In this document: positions 45,468 through 54,296 of the stretch, one piece after another
Layout: each line of letters opens with the position of its first letter
Numbering within the stretch: the stretch's first letter is position 1
Assembly (NCBI GenBank): GCA_017442865.1
Contig: JAFRXK010000074.1
Span: 62,001-126,000 of the forward strand
Source: Lachnospiraceae bacterium
GTDB lineage: Bacteria; Bacillota; Clostridia; Lachnospirales; Lachnospiraceae
Length of the DNA: 64,000 nucleotides
Direction: 5' to 3'
Position numbers and translations under genes: made by a program
Notes under the pieces: model-generated
Told to the model about the DNA's origin: nothing
The model's input: only the letters and a program-made list of their open reading frames with translations
The model's database searches: none

Positions 45468-46120
45468 TTGTAGTTTTCTCCTTATAATTATTTTTTTATT
45501 TTTAATTCTTAATTACAAACAAATAATAATATAATAGTTTTTCTGAGACTTTCCCCCTTTCATTATAATTTTCATACATCAAACTGTTTTTACTGGAAAT
45601 TTCTACTATACTTTTATTTGTTAAAAAATACTTCGTTTTATATTAAATTCGTTACGTTCATAAATCGGGATTGTTGCTAAAGGCTCTGCAGAATACAATA
45701 ATAGGATGTGAAATAAATTAGTTTTAATCTGCAGCAAACCAGAAATCATTGTTAAAGAATATCCGTATGCAATTTGCATACAACAATGTTTATTTTTATT
45801 CATTTTTCAGAAATCAAATGTATACTCTTGCCGAAAAAAAACCCTCTTTTAATATATTATATAACATGATAGGTGTCAATATGTATTTCAAACGTTTTCG
45901 AAGCTTTTTTGCCGATTTTACAAGCTTTTTTATTATTTTTTTTGTGAATTATTAAACGTTTTCGTTATTATTAAATTCATTATGGATGTTATTTTTGTCA
46001 CTATAGAAATAAGCGCCAAAATACGGGTATAATCAACACCTGCATTTTGGCGCTCTTTTTTTACAAAAACATTAATATTTATTCAATCTATAGTGTTTAT
46101 CAATTTCTCACACTTCAAAA
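45468..46120. other. upstream region of the Cys-rich repeat protein gene
   Basis: AT-rich DNA with no supported gene. AAACGTTTTCG occurs twice, at about 45890-45900 and 45954-45964, as a 64-base-spaced direct repeat with a CcpA/LacI-like core. A small plus-strand frame at 45749-45955 has no ribosome binding site and is not called. A plus-strand terminator lies at 46012-46062. Confidence 0.5.
46012..46062 (+). terminator. intrinsic terminator with no obvious gene
   Basis: AGCGCCAAAAT (46012-46022) pairs perfectly with ATTTTGGCGCT (46044-46054) and is followed by CTTTTTTT on the plus strand. No plus-strand gene is seen upstream for several kilobases, so it may end an untranslated RNA or insulate the region. 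Confidence 0.75.
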
Positions 46121-46237
46121 TTAATTACCTGTTGCCGGTATTTCCTGTCTTGATATAATCACGCCACATTTCTTACAATAAGTCTCTAATATTCCTGCTT
46201 CTGTAGCTGTCGGCTACTTGATTATTCTTGTTGAAAT
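46121..46237 (-). pseudogene. degenerate single unit of the Cys-rich repeat family
   Basis: On the minus strand this reads I-S-T-R-I-I-K-stop, then PTATEAGILETYCKKCGV and ISRQEIPATGN before a second stop. The pattern matches the units of the protein encoded at 41118-45467 (E-P-T-C-T-x-x-G...Y-C-x-x-C...I-P-A-T-G), but the first Cys is Ala and a stop breaks the linker. It is a relic of an extra copy or of a once longer gene. Confidence 0.75.
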
Positions 46238-46597
46238 ACATTAAAGAATGACTTTATTTATCAACATTATTATCATAAAAAAGTGGAACTAAATACTGCA
46301 GTTGAGGAATTTGTTACGTACAATATAATAGTTTACAACCGCATTCATATAATAATTACAAAACGCCTTATGAGGCACGCTACTTGATTGAATAAATCTC
46401 GCAACAATATTATTAGGTTATAATATTGCGAAAACACTTGTCCACAACAAATATGTTATTTTAATTGATAAAAACTCAACCATTTTTAAACAAATGGAGT
46501 TGTTTATCAACTTTAAAAACATATTAAATAAATAGTCTAATAAACGTTGCCGTAAAAACAAAATACTATCTATTTAGTTTTTATTTTCTAATTCAAC
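46238..46597. other. AT-rich gap before the transpeptidase-like gene
   Basis: A 360-base AT-rich stretch with no convincing reading frame. Weak inverted repeats (AACTCAACCATTTTT...AATGGAGTTG around 46476-46504) could be the terminator of the gene at 46598-47800. Confidence 0.4.
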
Positions 46598-47800
46598 CTA
46601 TTTCACAGTGATTGTAATAGTCTTTGAAATACTATTACCACTTACATCTGTTGCCGTTATTACAATCTTATGTGTTCCTACAGAAAGTGATGCTCCTTTA
46701 AACGAATTCAGTCCACTTGTATCTCCTATGTTACAACTTTTCGGATTGCTAAATTTACTTATATTGGCATATTTTACTCCATCTAATGTACCAGTTACTG
46801 TTTTTAAATTGTAATTGGACGTTATAGTTCCTCCGATACTGCATGATTTACCTTTATTAATTGTATATGATGTTTTGGTTGGATTAATTGCCAATGTTGA
46901 TGATGTTGTTGTGCCTGTAAATGGTACATTCTCTTTAGAATATTTCAATATCTCGTTAACCGCATCTGTTGACCAAATTGTATTCTTCGAGAACCAATCT
47001 CTTAACGTATCCTCAAACAATACACGATTCATAATAACGTACCCCGTTCCATTTTGCGGAGTCATAAAGTCTCCAAATGTTGAAAGATAATAGTTGGTTT
47101 TATCAGATATATATCCTGTTAAACATCCAAGCGACCATGCTTCATTACTATCACTGCGTTTGTTTGCAATAATTGGTTTCTCACTTTTTCGTCCATGAAT
47201 TAAAATATCTGTAGATGTAAGCGTTTCATAAGACGAAGACGTAAGATACACTGATTTTGTACCAGAAAGCACATATGCCTTACATCCTGTAGTCCTGTAA
47301 CTTTTTGTCTTAAATTCAAACTTATAAATTCCATCTTTTAATGTTCCCGGACCATAGCTACTTTTATCACCATCTAATTGATTTGTATAACAACCTACTG
47401 CAACTGGATCATCAGGCATAGTTGAAAAATACGGACTGCAAGATAATAATACTGGCTTACCATTTTGATTTGCAACCATAAGTAATGCCGCATTATTTCT
47501 TGTATCATTGTATGTTGTTCTAACTAATCTACTAGCTCCTTCATAGAAAAACAATAAAGTATTACTTGTATCCTTCAAGCAATTCTGTAAATCAGTATTG
47601 TTGTTAATATATGTCTTTATCGAACTGTTTATGTAATCTTTTGCATCTTCTTTTATGTTTGGGTTGCTTTTAATACTCGAACATAATTCTGTATAATCAA
47701 ACGCATCAGAATTCGCAGCTGAAGCAGGAATTGTTACAAACAATTGAAATATTAAAACTAATGATATAAAAAGCGCTATTTTTTTCTTTAACTTTATCAT
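46598..47800 (-). CDS. secreted L,D-transpeptidase-like protein with C-terminal Ig-like domain
   Basis: A 400-residue protein with AAGGAG upstream. A signal peptide (residues 1-29, ending PASAA) exports it. Residues about 85-260 show the layout of a YkuD fold: a Gly-Ile-Tyr turn (TLKDGIYKFEF), then H202-G203 in DILIHGRKSE, and S223-L-G-C226 in EAWSLGCLTG. The family signature is H-G-x(14-17)-S-x-G-C; here the spacing is about 20 residues. C226 would be the nucleophile. A C-terminal Ig-like domain (about 303-400) could bind the wall. I infer a divergent L,D-transpeptidase or carboxypeptidase acting on peptidoglycan. The overall similarity is modest, so this is a reasoned guess. Confidence 0.6.
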   Translation of the reverse strand: MIKLKKKIALFISLVLIFQLFVTIPASAANSDAFDYTELCSSIKSNPNIKEDAKDYINSSIKTYINNNTDLQNCLKDTSNTLLFFYEGASRLVRTTYNDTRNNAALLMVANQNGKPVLLSCSPYFSTMPDDPVAVGCYTNQLDGDKSSYGPGTLKDGIYKFEFKTKSYRTTGCKAYVLSGTKSVYLTSSSYETLTSTDILIHGRKSEKPIIANKRSDSNEAWSLGCLTGYISDKTNYYLSTFGDFMTPQNGTGYVIMNRVLFEDTLRDWFSKNTIWSTDAVNEILKYSKENVPFTGTTTSSTLAINPTKTSYTINKGKSCSIGGTITSNYNLKTVTGTLDGVKYANISKFSNPKSCNIGDTSGLNSFKGASLSVGTHKIVITATDVSGNSISKTITITVK

Positions 47801-48957
47801 AATAATTTTCTCCTTTTTATTTATCTTTTTTTAATTATCTATAGTCTTTCATTTTTTTATATAATTTACTGTAATTTTTAGGTCTTGTTTGTTTAAATAC
47901 ATAAATAGTTTTTGATTATGTATTTATGACATTATCAATCAAAGCCAACACAAAAAAATTAATATAGACGCAAAATGACTGTTTCATGGCGGAACACCAA
48001 AAATAAAACTTATTATCTTTTTAAAAGCGTATACATCTCCTCAAATTGTATTATAGTAATTATTTGAGACTTTCTCAAAAGTCTTTAAAGCTATTAAATT
48101 GTAGTCTATTCGTCAGCTAATAATTAAGCTTCACTATAATGTGTAAAATATTGTTTGTTTGATAAAATATTATTTTAGTAAATAATTGCAAAACATTATA
48201 ACTACAAATTATTTGTACATTTGTTAATTTATTAATTCATACTTTAACGATAGATATCGTAATATTCTCAATTTTCCTCTTGAGTCATTTTAATTTTGTA
48301 TCTTAAGCATCCAAAATGTACTTATGTCTTGAAAACAACTTTTTTGTGTCTTAATTTTTTTATTGTAATTTATTACAAAACATCTAGTGTTATATTTATT
48401 TTTTTCAAACCATGAATTAAATTTTACATAATATAATAGCGTGATTTCTAAATTAAATTTACAAACAATCGGTCGAAACAAAATCAAAAATAATAATCTG
48501 AAAACCTCTTTATGCAATTTTCATATATCTACTTTATGCTATAAAAACAGTAAAACTTACCTGCATCGTTAATAAAATTAGTCCTTATACATAAATATAA
48601 TACACGATATATTTTATGTCAATAATATTATTAAACGTTTTTTTGTTTTTTACCATATTTGTCTGTTTATTTGTTTTAAATTAATTATTTTTCAAACATT
48701 TTAAATGTTTTTATACTTTTACATCTATACTGTTTTCAAAACAATATTTTTATAATTAACTGCATATTATACAATCAATACTGCGATCTATGCCAATGGT
48801 ATTGATAATGAACAAAAAAAGACTCTGAACCTCGTCAACGAACACAAAATTCAAAGTCTTTTTTATTTTTCAATTCACAGCATCTATTTACACGGCTTAT
48901 TTCACACGAATCACCATACTGTACAGTTTGATATTCTAATATATTGCAATCATGCGC
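47801..48957. other. 1.16-kb AT-rich region without genes
   Basis: The stretch is strongly AT-rich. A 75-codon minus-strand frame (48290-48517) has no ribosome binding site and is not called. TTAAACGTTT with a palindromic AAACGTTT core lies at 48631-48640. A hairpin with AAAAAGACT/AGTCTTTTT arms (48814-48866) can terminate in either direction. No remnant of a known gene is recognisable. Confidence 0.5.
48814..48866. terminator. bidirectional hairpin downstream of the PTS gene
   Basis: AAAAAAGACT-C-TGAA pairs with TTCA-A-AGTCTTTTTT around a loop of about 22 bases, with A- and T-runs on either side. It is the likely end of the minus-strand PTS transcript. Confidence 0.7.
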
Positions 48958-49043
48958 ATTTTAGCCCCCCAGCACTCAACGTTTTCATAATCATCCGCAT
49001 TTTAATCCGTCATACACTCCACGTCCTCATAATCATCCGCATT
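48958..49043 (-). repeat. in-frame 42-bp tandem duplication of the PTS gene's last codons
   Basis: The PTS gene ends Asn-Ala-Asp-Asp-Tyr-Glu-Asp-Val-Glu-Cys-Met-Thr-Asp-stop (49043-49002). Directly after the stop, in the same frame, 49001 onward reads Asn-Ala-Asp-Asp-Tyr-Glu-Asn-Val-Glu-Cys and then continues for eleven more codons to a TAG. A third, shorter echo (AATGCGCATGAT) begins near 48960. The period is 42 bases, 14 codons. Confidence 0.85.
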
Positions 49044-51095
49044 TATAAGCATGACTGCCACAATATCACTGTAGCCCGCTGCTTTTATCTTCGCTCTGTC
49101 AAAGAGGATGAGCGGCTGGCCCGCCTTTACGGTATCGCCCTCCTTAACAAGGCACTCAAAGCCCTCGCCCTTCATTTTGACGGTATCAATGCCAACATGA
49201 ATGAGTATCTCCATGCCATTTGATTCTACGCCAACTGCATGGTTTGTTTCTGTTACTGAAGTGATTACGCCATCAAACGGGGCTACTGCCTTATCCTCTG
49301 ATGGCACGATTCCAACGCCTGTTCCGAGAATGCCGGTTGCAAAGGTTTCGTCCGGAATGTCCGCCTGTGAAATTACACGGCCTGTAACCGGTTTGAGAAC
49401 CTTTCCTGCCTCGCAGCTTATAATTGTCTGCTTCGGAGCATCAAATTTTTCGCACGAAGTGTTTGCTTTTGCCACAGAGGCACTTTTGTTTTCTGCGCAA
49501 GCCTTTGCTTTTCCGGCAGAAGCATTTTTGTTTTCTGCGCAAGCCTTAGCTTTTCCGACAGAAGCATTTGCATCCCCGGCTAAAGTATCTGCGCTCTTTG
49601 CTCCAAAGGAGCCTGATTTTAATGCAGCTGACAATGCATCTGCCACAGACTGGACGCTCATGCCGATAACAACCTGCAGCGCATTCTTTCCTGCCTTCAT
49701 GACACCCTTTGCGCCCGCAGCCTTAAGGGTCTGCTCTGATATTGCATCCATATTCTTTATTTCAAGTCTGAGTCTTGTAATACAGTTGTCAACTGTCATT
49801 ACATTGTCTTTTCCGCCAAGGCCGTCTATAAGACTGCCGATATTTACGCCTGCTACTATCTGCGCATCTCCCGAAGTCTCGCCGTCTGCGCTCATCTCAT
49901 TTACATCATCCTCCTCGCGGCCCGGAGTCTTTAAATTAAACCTTGTAATCATAAATCTGAACACAAGGTAGAATATCACGAATGCCGCAATTCCGTAAGG
50001 GATAATCTGCCATGTGCTCTGTGCCGCAGGCAGTGATGATGAAAAGAGCAGGTCGGTTGCTCCGGCTGAGAATGCGAAGCCTGCCCTAAAGCCTGTAAGC
50101 GCAACTAAAAATGTAAATATACCGTAAAGCAGCGCATAAACAAAATATAAAACAGGTGCTGCGAACATAAATGCAAATTCAAACGGCTCGGTGATACCGC
50201 AGACAAATGCACATACTGCCGCCGAAGAAAGAATACCTATGGCTATTTTCTTCTTTGTATCCTTTGCGCTTTGTACCATCGCAAGCGCTGCCCCCGGCAC
50301 GCCGAACATCATACAAGGGAAGAATCCCGACATATAAATTCCGAGAGACCATGAAACATCCGCAGAAGTGTCGCCTGCCCAATAATGAGTAATGTCACCG
50401 AGACCGATTGTGTCGAACCAGAAAACATTATTAAGCGCATGGTGCAGTCCGAAAGGAATAAGCAGACGGTTTAAGAATGCATAAATACCTGCGCCAAGCG
50501 GACCCATACCGCTTATTGCCTTGCCTAACATTACAAGTCCGCCGAAAATTAAAGGCCATACAAACATCAATACAGCCGCTGCTGCAACCGATACGAGACC
50601 CGCAACAATAATAGTGCTTCGCTTGCCGCTGAAGAACGCCAGCCAGTCCGGCAGCTTTGTATCCTTGAAGCGGTTGTAGCATGCCGCGCCTATTAAGCCT
50701 GCAAGAATACCTATAAACGGGTTCTGTATTTTCTGAAATGCCAGCAGCGACGTTTCATTGTCTGCAACTGATTTAACAATACTTGTTACGAGCGACGGCT
50801 GTAAAAGTGTGGTCAGCATCAGCCACGAAACCAGCGATGTAATGGCTGCCGTGCTGTCCTTCTCCTTTGCCATACCGACGCCTACGCCGACAGCAAACAA
50901 AATCGCAATGTTGTCAATAATTGCGCCGCCCGCCTTCACCAGATACAATCCGATAAGCTGCGTAACGCCCGAAATCTCACTTCCCTGCATTGAGGCAGGA
51001 CATAAAAGATAACCGATACCCATGAGGATACCACATAGTGGCAGACACGCCACAGGAAGCATAATCGCTTTACCTAACTTCTGAAAAAATTTCAT
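49002..51095 (-). CDS. PTS glucose/N-acetylglucosamine-type EIICBA permease
   Basis: The start at 51095 (MKFFQKLGKAIMLPVA) follows GGAGGG by six bases; the product is 697 residues. EIIC (about residues 1-400) has the membrane helices and the GITEPFEFAFMF glucose-family signature. EIIB follows with the phospho-Cys in NCITRLRLEI, after a linker containing FNLKTPGRE, typical of NagE/PtsG/MalX members. EIIA closes the protein with the phospho-His in EILIHVGIDTVKMKG. It imports and phosphorylates a hexose or amino sugar at the membrane; which one is not fixed. The B-A linker contains a 14-residue tandem repeat (KACAENK-x-A-S...). The 3' end is duplicated downstream. Confidence 0.92.
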   Translation of the reverse strand: MKFFQKLGKAIMLPVACLPLCGILMGIGYLLCPASMQGSEISGVTQLIGLYLVKAGGAIIDNIAILFAVGVGVGMAKEKDSTAAITSLVSWLMLTTLLQPSLVTSIVKSVADNETSLLAFQKIQNPFIGILAGLIGAACYNRFKDTKLPDWLAFFSGKRSTIIVAGLVSVAAAAVLMFVWPLIFGGLVMLGKAISGMGPLGAGIYAFLNRLLIPFGLHHALNNVFWFDTIGLGDITHYWAGDTSADVSWSLGIYMSGFFPCMMFGVPGAALAMVQSAKDTKKKIAIGILSSAAVCAFVCGITEPFEFAFMFAAPVLYFVYALLYGIFTFLVALTGFRAGFAFSAGATDLLFSSSLPAAQSTWQIIPYGIAAFVIFYLVFRFMITRFNLKTPGREEDDVNEMSADGETSGDAQIVAGVNIGSLIDGLGGKDNVMTVDNCITRLRLEIKNMDAISEQTLKAAGAKGVMKAGKNALQVVIGMSVQSVADALSAALKSGSFGAKSADTLAGDANASVGKAKACAENKNASAGKAKACAENKSASVAKANTSCEKFDAPKQTIISCEAGKVLKPVTGRVISQADIPDETFATGILGTGVGIVPSEDKAVAPFDGVITSVTETNHAVGVESNGMEILIHVGIDTVKMKGEGFECLVKEGDTVKAGQPLILFDRAKIKAAGYSDIVAVMLINADDYEDVECMTD
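49485..49568 (-). repeat. 42-bp tandem repeat in the EIIB-EIIA linker
   Basis: Two copies, 49485-49526 and 49527-49568, differ at only a few bases and encode a 14-residue Ala/Lys-rich linker segment containing ACAENK. A third, more diverged unit precedes them. The region is a flexible hinge between PTS domains, so length change is probably neutral. Confidence 0.85.
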
Positions 51096-51114
51096 TGCAA
51101 ACCCTCCGTATTCC

Positions 51115-51134
51115 GGTATCTGCGCACAGATACC
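51115..51134 (-). promoter_or_regulatory. palindrome before the PTS gene
   Basis: GGTATCTG-CGCA-CAGATACC is a perfect 8-base inverted repeat whose edge is 19 bases before the start codon, touching the ribosome binding site region. It could be a repressor operator or an mRNA hairpin that modulates translation. It does not match the NagR or LicT sites I know. Confidence 0.5.
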
Positions 51135-51400
51135 ATATGTAATTTTCAACTTCCTAAAAATATTAAAGGAATAAATACCTTCTGACTATAATTTTATTTT
51201 GTTTATACTAAAAAAGCAACTGCAACTACAGTCTTTGTTTGTATAATTATGTTTTTATTGCAAAAACCGCCGCATATTTTATAACAATATTACATTCTGC
51301 TTATATGGCGTATCAAACTATTGACATCATTCCTTTTCGCCGCTTTTGCAATCCTTGCGAGTATTTCGTATCACATTGGGTTTTATGAATAATACAAAAA
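51135..51400. other. PTS gene upstream region
   Basis: AT-rich DNA that must contain the PTS promoter; I cannot single out a convincing -35/-10 pair. No reading frame is supported. Confidence 0.4.
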
Positions 51401-51449
51401 AGAGTATATCCTCAATATGACATCTAAAATTCATACCGGGATATACTCT
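51401..51449 (-). terminator. cysK terminator
   Basis: AGAGTATATCC (51401-51411) pairs with GGATATACTCT (51439-51449); on the minus strand TTTTTT follows. It lies about 50 bases past the cysK stop. Confidence 0.88.
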
Positions 51450-51501
51450 CTTTTCATATAAGATTTATCTATATTAATTTTGCTATGAATAGATTTTTAT
51501 A

Positions 51502-52428
51502 TTATGAAAACAGCGGTGTTGACAAATATCTGTCGCCTGTGTCAGGAAGCAGTGCAACTATTGTCTTGCCCTTGTTTTCAGGTCTTTTTGCAAGCTCCTT
51601 TGCTGCCCATACTGCCGCACCTGATGAAATACCCACAAGCACGCCCTCTGTTCTTGCAATCTCGCGGCCTGTTGCAAATGCATCATCATTTTCAACTGTG
51701 ATAATCTCATCATAAATCTCTGTATTAAGAGTGTCCGGAACGAAGCCTGCGCCGATTCCCTGAATCTTGTGCGCTCCGGCAACACCTGTTGAAAGCACCG
51801 GTGATGAAGCCGGCTCTACTGCCACAATCTTCACATTCGGATTCTTTGACTTTAAGTATTCGCCTACGCCGCTGACTGTACCGCCTGTACCTACGCCTGC
51901 TACGAAGATATCCACTGTTCCATCTGTATCCTCCCAGATTTCAGGTCCTGTTGTTGCTCTGTGAGCAGCAGGATTTACAGGGTTTACAAACTGTCCCGGG
52001 ATAAAGCTGTTCGGAATCTCAGCTGCAAGCTCTTCTGCCTTTGCGATTGCACCCTTCATACCCTTTGCGCCCTCTGTAAGCACAAGCTCTGCGCCGTATG
52101 CCTTTAAAAGATTTCTGCGCTCAACGCTCATGGTCTCAGGCATGGTAATGATAAGTCTCCAGCCGTTGGCTGCCGCAACAGAAGCGAGGCCGATGCCTGT
52201 ATTACCGCTTGTCGGCTCAATTATAACCGAATCATCCTTTAAAATGCCCTTTGCCTTTGCATCCTCTAATATCGCCTTTGCGATTCTATCCTTTACGCTT
52301 CCTGCCGGGTTGAAATACTCAAGCTTTGCAAGAATTGTTGCATCCAGCCCGTTTGCCTTGTTGAAGTTTGCAAGCTCAAGCAGCGGTGTGCCGCCTACTA
52401 AATCTGTGATTTTTTTATAAACCTTCAT
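51502..52428 (-). CDS. cysK: cysteine synthase A (O-acetylserine sulfhydrylase)
   Basis: A full-length 308-residue PLP enzyme that makes cysteine from O-acetylserine and sulfide in the cytoplasm. The PLP lysine is K46 in [27 protein letters not shown] is the substrate-binding loop, [15 protein letters not shown] binds the PLP phosphate, and [11 protein letters not shown] is the C-terminal signature. GGAGG precedes the ATG. It is followed by a terminator and preceded by its own promoter, so it is monocistronic. It lies directly downstream of the second metY on the same strand. Confidence 0.96.
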   Translation of the reverse strand: MKVYKKITDLVGGTPLLELANFNKANGLDATILAKLEYFNPAGSVKDRIAKAILEDAKAKGILKDDSVIIEPTSGNTGIGLASVAAANGWRLIITMPETMSVERRNLLKAYGAELVLTEGAKGMKGAIAKAEELAAEIPNSFIPGQFVNPVNPAAHRATTGPEIWEDTDGTVDIFVAGVGTGGTVSGVGEYLKSKNPNVKIVAVEPASSPVLSTGVAGAHKIQGIGAGFVPDTLNTEIYDEIITVENDDAFATGREIARTEGVLVGISSGAAVWAAKELAKRPENKGKTIVALLPDTGDRYLSTPLFS

Positions 52429-52791
52429 GTCAAAACCTCCAAAAAAATATGTTATTTAAATTAAGCAATTAAAAACTATCTTATGTAAAAATAATGCTGC
52501 CATCCGCAAACATCCTGCGCTCCTTTAGCGCCTCATAATAATTATATATACTTTTCAGCATACATTTGTCAACTGATATGCAACCGTTCTTTTAATATAT
52601 AATGATCACTTCTGCCGGTCTGCATTTTGCAGAGTCAGCAGATAGATTTAGGTAAAGCGCCGACAGAAGTGATACATTCACATTAAGTACCAAAATGCAT
52701 CGGACATACATTATCATTCAAACCACAGTCCAAAATATTGCATAGTGGCTGGTTTTGCTGCTTCAAATACGGCCTCAAATAATCATTTTGT
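52429..52791 (-). promoter_or_regulatory. cysK promoter and leader; inverted repeat after metY
   Basis: On the minus strand, TTGACA (52567-52572) and TATATA (52545-52550) are 16 bases apart and form a good sigma-A promoter. The leader of about 110 bases contains a GCGCT/AGCGC hairpin and a possible 10-codon frame with AAGGAG in front of it. Closer to metY, ATCACTTCTG (52605-52614) pairs with CAGAAGTGAT (52664-52673) around an inner TCTGC/GCAGA stem. That structure may end the metY transcript although it lacks a T-run. Confidence 0.6.
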
Positions 52792-54084
52792 TTATTTTAC
52801 CGCTTCAAATGCAGCCTCTAAGTCCTCTAAGATATCATTTATATTTTCAGTACCGATTGAAAGTCTTATTGTGTTAGGCTTGATGCCCTGCTCTAAAAGC
52901 TCCTCATCAGTGCACTGGCTGTGCGTGGTTGTTGCAGGATGAATAACCAGTGACTTAACGTCTGCAACATTTGCAAGCAGTGAGAAAAGCTCTAAGTGGT
53001 CAATGAAATCCTGAGCCTTCTGTGCGTCGCCCTTTATCTCAAATGTAAAGATTGAGCCGCCGCCGTTCGGGAAGTACTTCTTGTAAAGCTCCTGCTGAAC
53101 CGGGTCAGTAGTCACTGACGGATGGTTTACATTCTCAACCTGCGGATGATTGTTTAAATATTCTGCAACCTTAAGCGCATTTTCAACATGTCTTTCTACA
53201 CGAAGTGATAATGTCTCAAGTCCCTGCAGGAAGAAAAATGCGTGGAACGGTGAAAGTGTGGCTCCTGTATCACGAAGCAGAATTGCTCTTATCTTTGTGA
53301 CAAACGCTGCCGCTCCGACTGCCTGTGTAAATACTACTCCGTGGTAGCTTGGGTTCGGCTCTGTAAGTGACGGAAATTTGCCGCTTGCTTCCCAGTCAAA
53401 CTTACCGCTGTCAATAATCACGCCGCCGATTGTTGTACCGTGTCCACCGATAAACTTTGTAGCTGAATGAACCACGATATCTGCGCCGTACTCAATAGGG
53501 CGAACAAGATAAGGTGTAGCAAATGTATTGTCAACTACAAGCGGAATCTTATGTGCATGTGCAATGCCTGCAATCTTCTCAATATCTACAACATCTGAGT
53601 TCGGATTTCCGAGTGTCTCGATGAATACTGCCTTTGTGTTTTCTTTAATTGCACCCTCTAACTCTTCATAGTTAAACGGGTCAACGAATGTAGTCTCTAT
53701 GCCGTACTGTGGCAATGTGTGTGCCAGAAGGTTGTATGAACCACCGTAAATATTCTTTGCCGATACAATGTGGTCGCCATTCTGAGCAAGATTCTCTATA
53801 GTATATGTAATAGCTGCCGCACCTGATGCAACTGCAAGCGCTGCAATACCGCCCTCCAGTGCAGCAATTCTCTTTTCAAAAACGTCCTCTGTAGGATTTG
53901 TAAGTCTGCCGTAAATGTTGCCGGCGTCCCTGAGTCCGAATCTGTCAGCAGCATGCCTGCTGTTGTGGAATACATAAGATGATGTCTGGTAAATCGGCAC
54001 TGCCCTTGCGTCTGTAACCGGGTCAGCCTGCTCCTGTCCTACGTGTAACTGTAATGTCTCAAACCTGTATTTTCTATCTGCCAT
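52792..54084 (-). CDS. metY: O-acetylhomoserine sulfhydrylase (second copy)
   Basis: A full-length 430-residue PLP enzyme. The PLP lysine is K210 in VVHSATKFIGGHGTTIGG, and YGRLTNPTEDVFEKRIAALEGG, DNTFATPYLVRP and V-I-I-D-S-G-K-F-D-W are diagnostic of MetY. It makes homocysteine from O-acetylhomoserine and sulfide. GAGGT stands about ten bases upstream of the ATG. It differs clearly from the copy at 33288-34571 and has a dedicated promoter and a leader with a poly-cysteine reading frame, which suggests control by cysteine supply. cysK follows downstream from its own promoter. Confidence 0.9.
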   Translation of the reverse strand: MADRKYRFETLQLHVGQEQADPVTDARAVPIYQTSSYVFHNSRHAADRFGLRDAGNIYGRLTNPTEDVFEKRIAALEGGIAALAVASGAAAITYTIENLAQNGDHIVSAKNIYGGSYNLLAHTLPQYGIETTFVDPFNYEELEGAIKENTKAVFIETLGNPNSDVVDIEKIAGIAHAHKIPLVVDNTFATPYLVRPIEYGADIVVHSATKFIGGHGTTIGGVIIDSGKFDWEASGKFPSLTEPNPSYHGVVFTQAVGAAAFVTKIRAILLRDTGATLSPFHAFFFLQGLETLSLRVERHVENALKVAEYLNNHPQVENVNHPSVTTDPVQQELYKKYFPNGGGSIFTFEIKGDAQKAQDFIDHLELFSLLANVADVKSLVIHPATTTHSQCTDEELLEQGIKPNTIRLSIGTENINDILEDLEAAFEAVK

Positions 54085-54187
54085 TTTAATCTACCTCTCA
54101 CTAATATTTTTTAAGTTATTTCTTTCAACTCATAATCATAACCTTTTATGTTGAAAATCAATGTATATTTTTATATAAACAGTCTCA
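54085..54187 (-). promoter_or_regulatory. metY leader between the poly-Cys frame and the start codon
   Basis: A stem pairs TTTCAAC with GTTGAAA (54125-54131 and 54152-54158), with an inner CATAA/TTATG pair. The CAACA of its 5' arm (minus-strand sense) could instead pair with TGTTG in the Cys codons of the upstream frame. That would give two alternative folds depending on ribosome position. No S-box (SAM riboswitch) or T-box features are seen. Confidence 0.4.
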
Positions 54188-54259
54188 TTACATACAACAG
54201 CAGCACATTCGTCCATTTCTATAGTTTTCTCTTAACAAGTCTTTAAAAATCGTTGTCAT
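54188..54259 (-). CDS. poly-cysteine leader peptide of metY
   Basis: A 23-codon frame with ATG at 54257-54259, preceded by GGAGGAAG at a normal spacing, and closed by TAA at 54188-54190. It begins MTTIFKDLLREN and ends Arg-Met-Cys-Cys-Cys-Cys-Met. Its start is about 31 bases after the predicted transcription start, and its stop is about 100 bases before metY. Four consecutive Cys codons (TGC TGC TGT TGT) would stall ribosomes when charged cysteine tRNA is short. This is the logic of amino-acid attenuation, here on a sulfur-assimilation gene. Poly-Cys upstream frames are known in mycobacteria; I do not know of one on metY in Clostridia. Confidence 0.75.
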   Translation of the reverse strand: MTTIFKDLLRENYRNGRMCCCCM

Positions 54260-54296
54260 AATCTTCCTCCATGTCAATTATTTATTTATTAATGCG

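Noticed and set aside
48290..48517. 75-codon minus-strand frame in the AT-rich gap
   Set aside because: No ribosome binding site and no recognisable features; random open frames of this size are expected there.
51096..51149. Longer N-terminus of the PTS permease
   Set aside because: The extension runs through the palindrome and the GGAGGG site, which instead serve the ATG at 51095.
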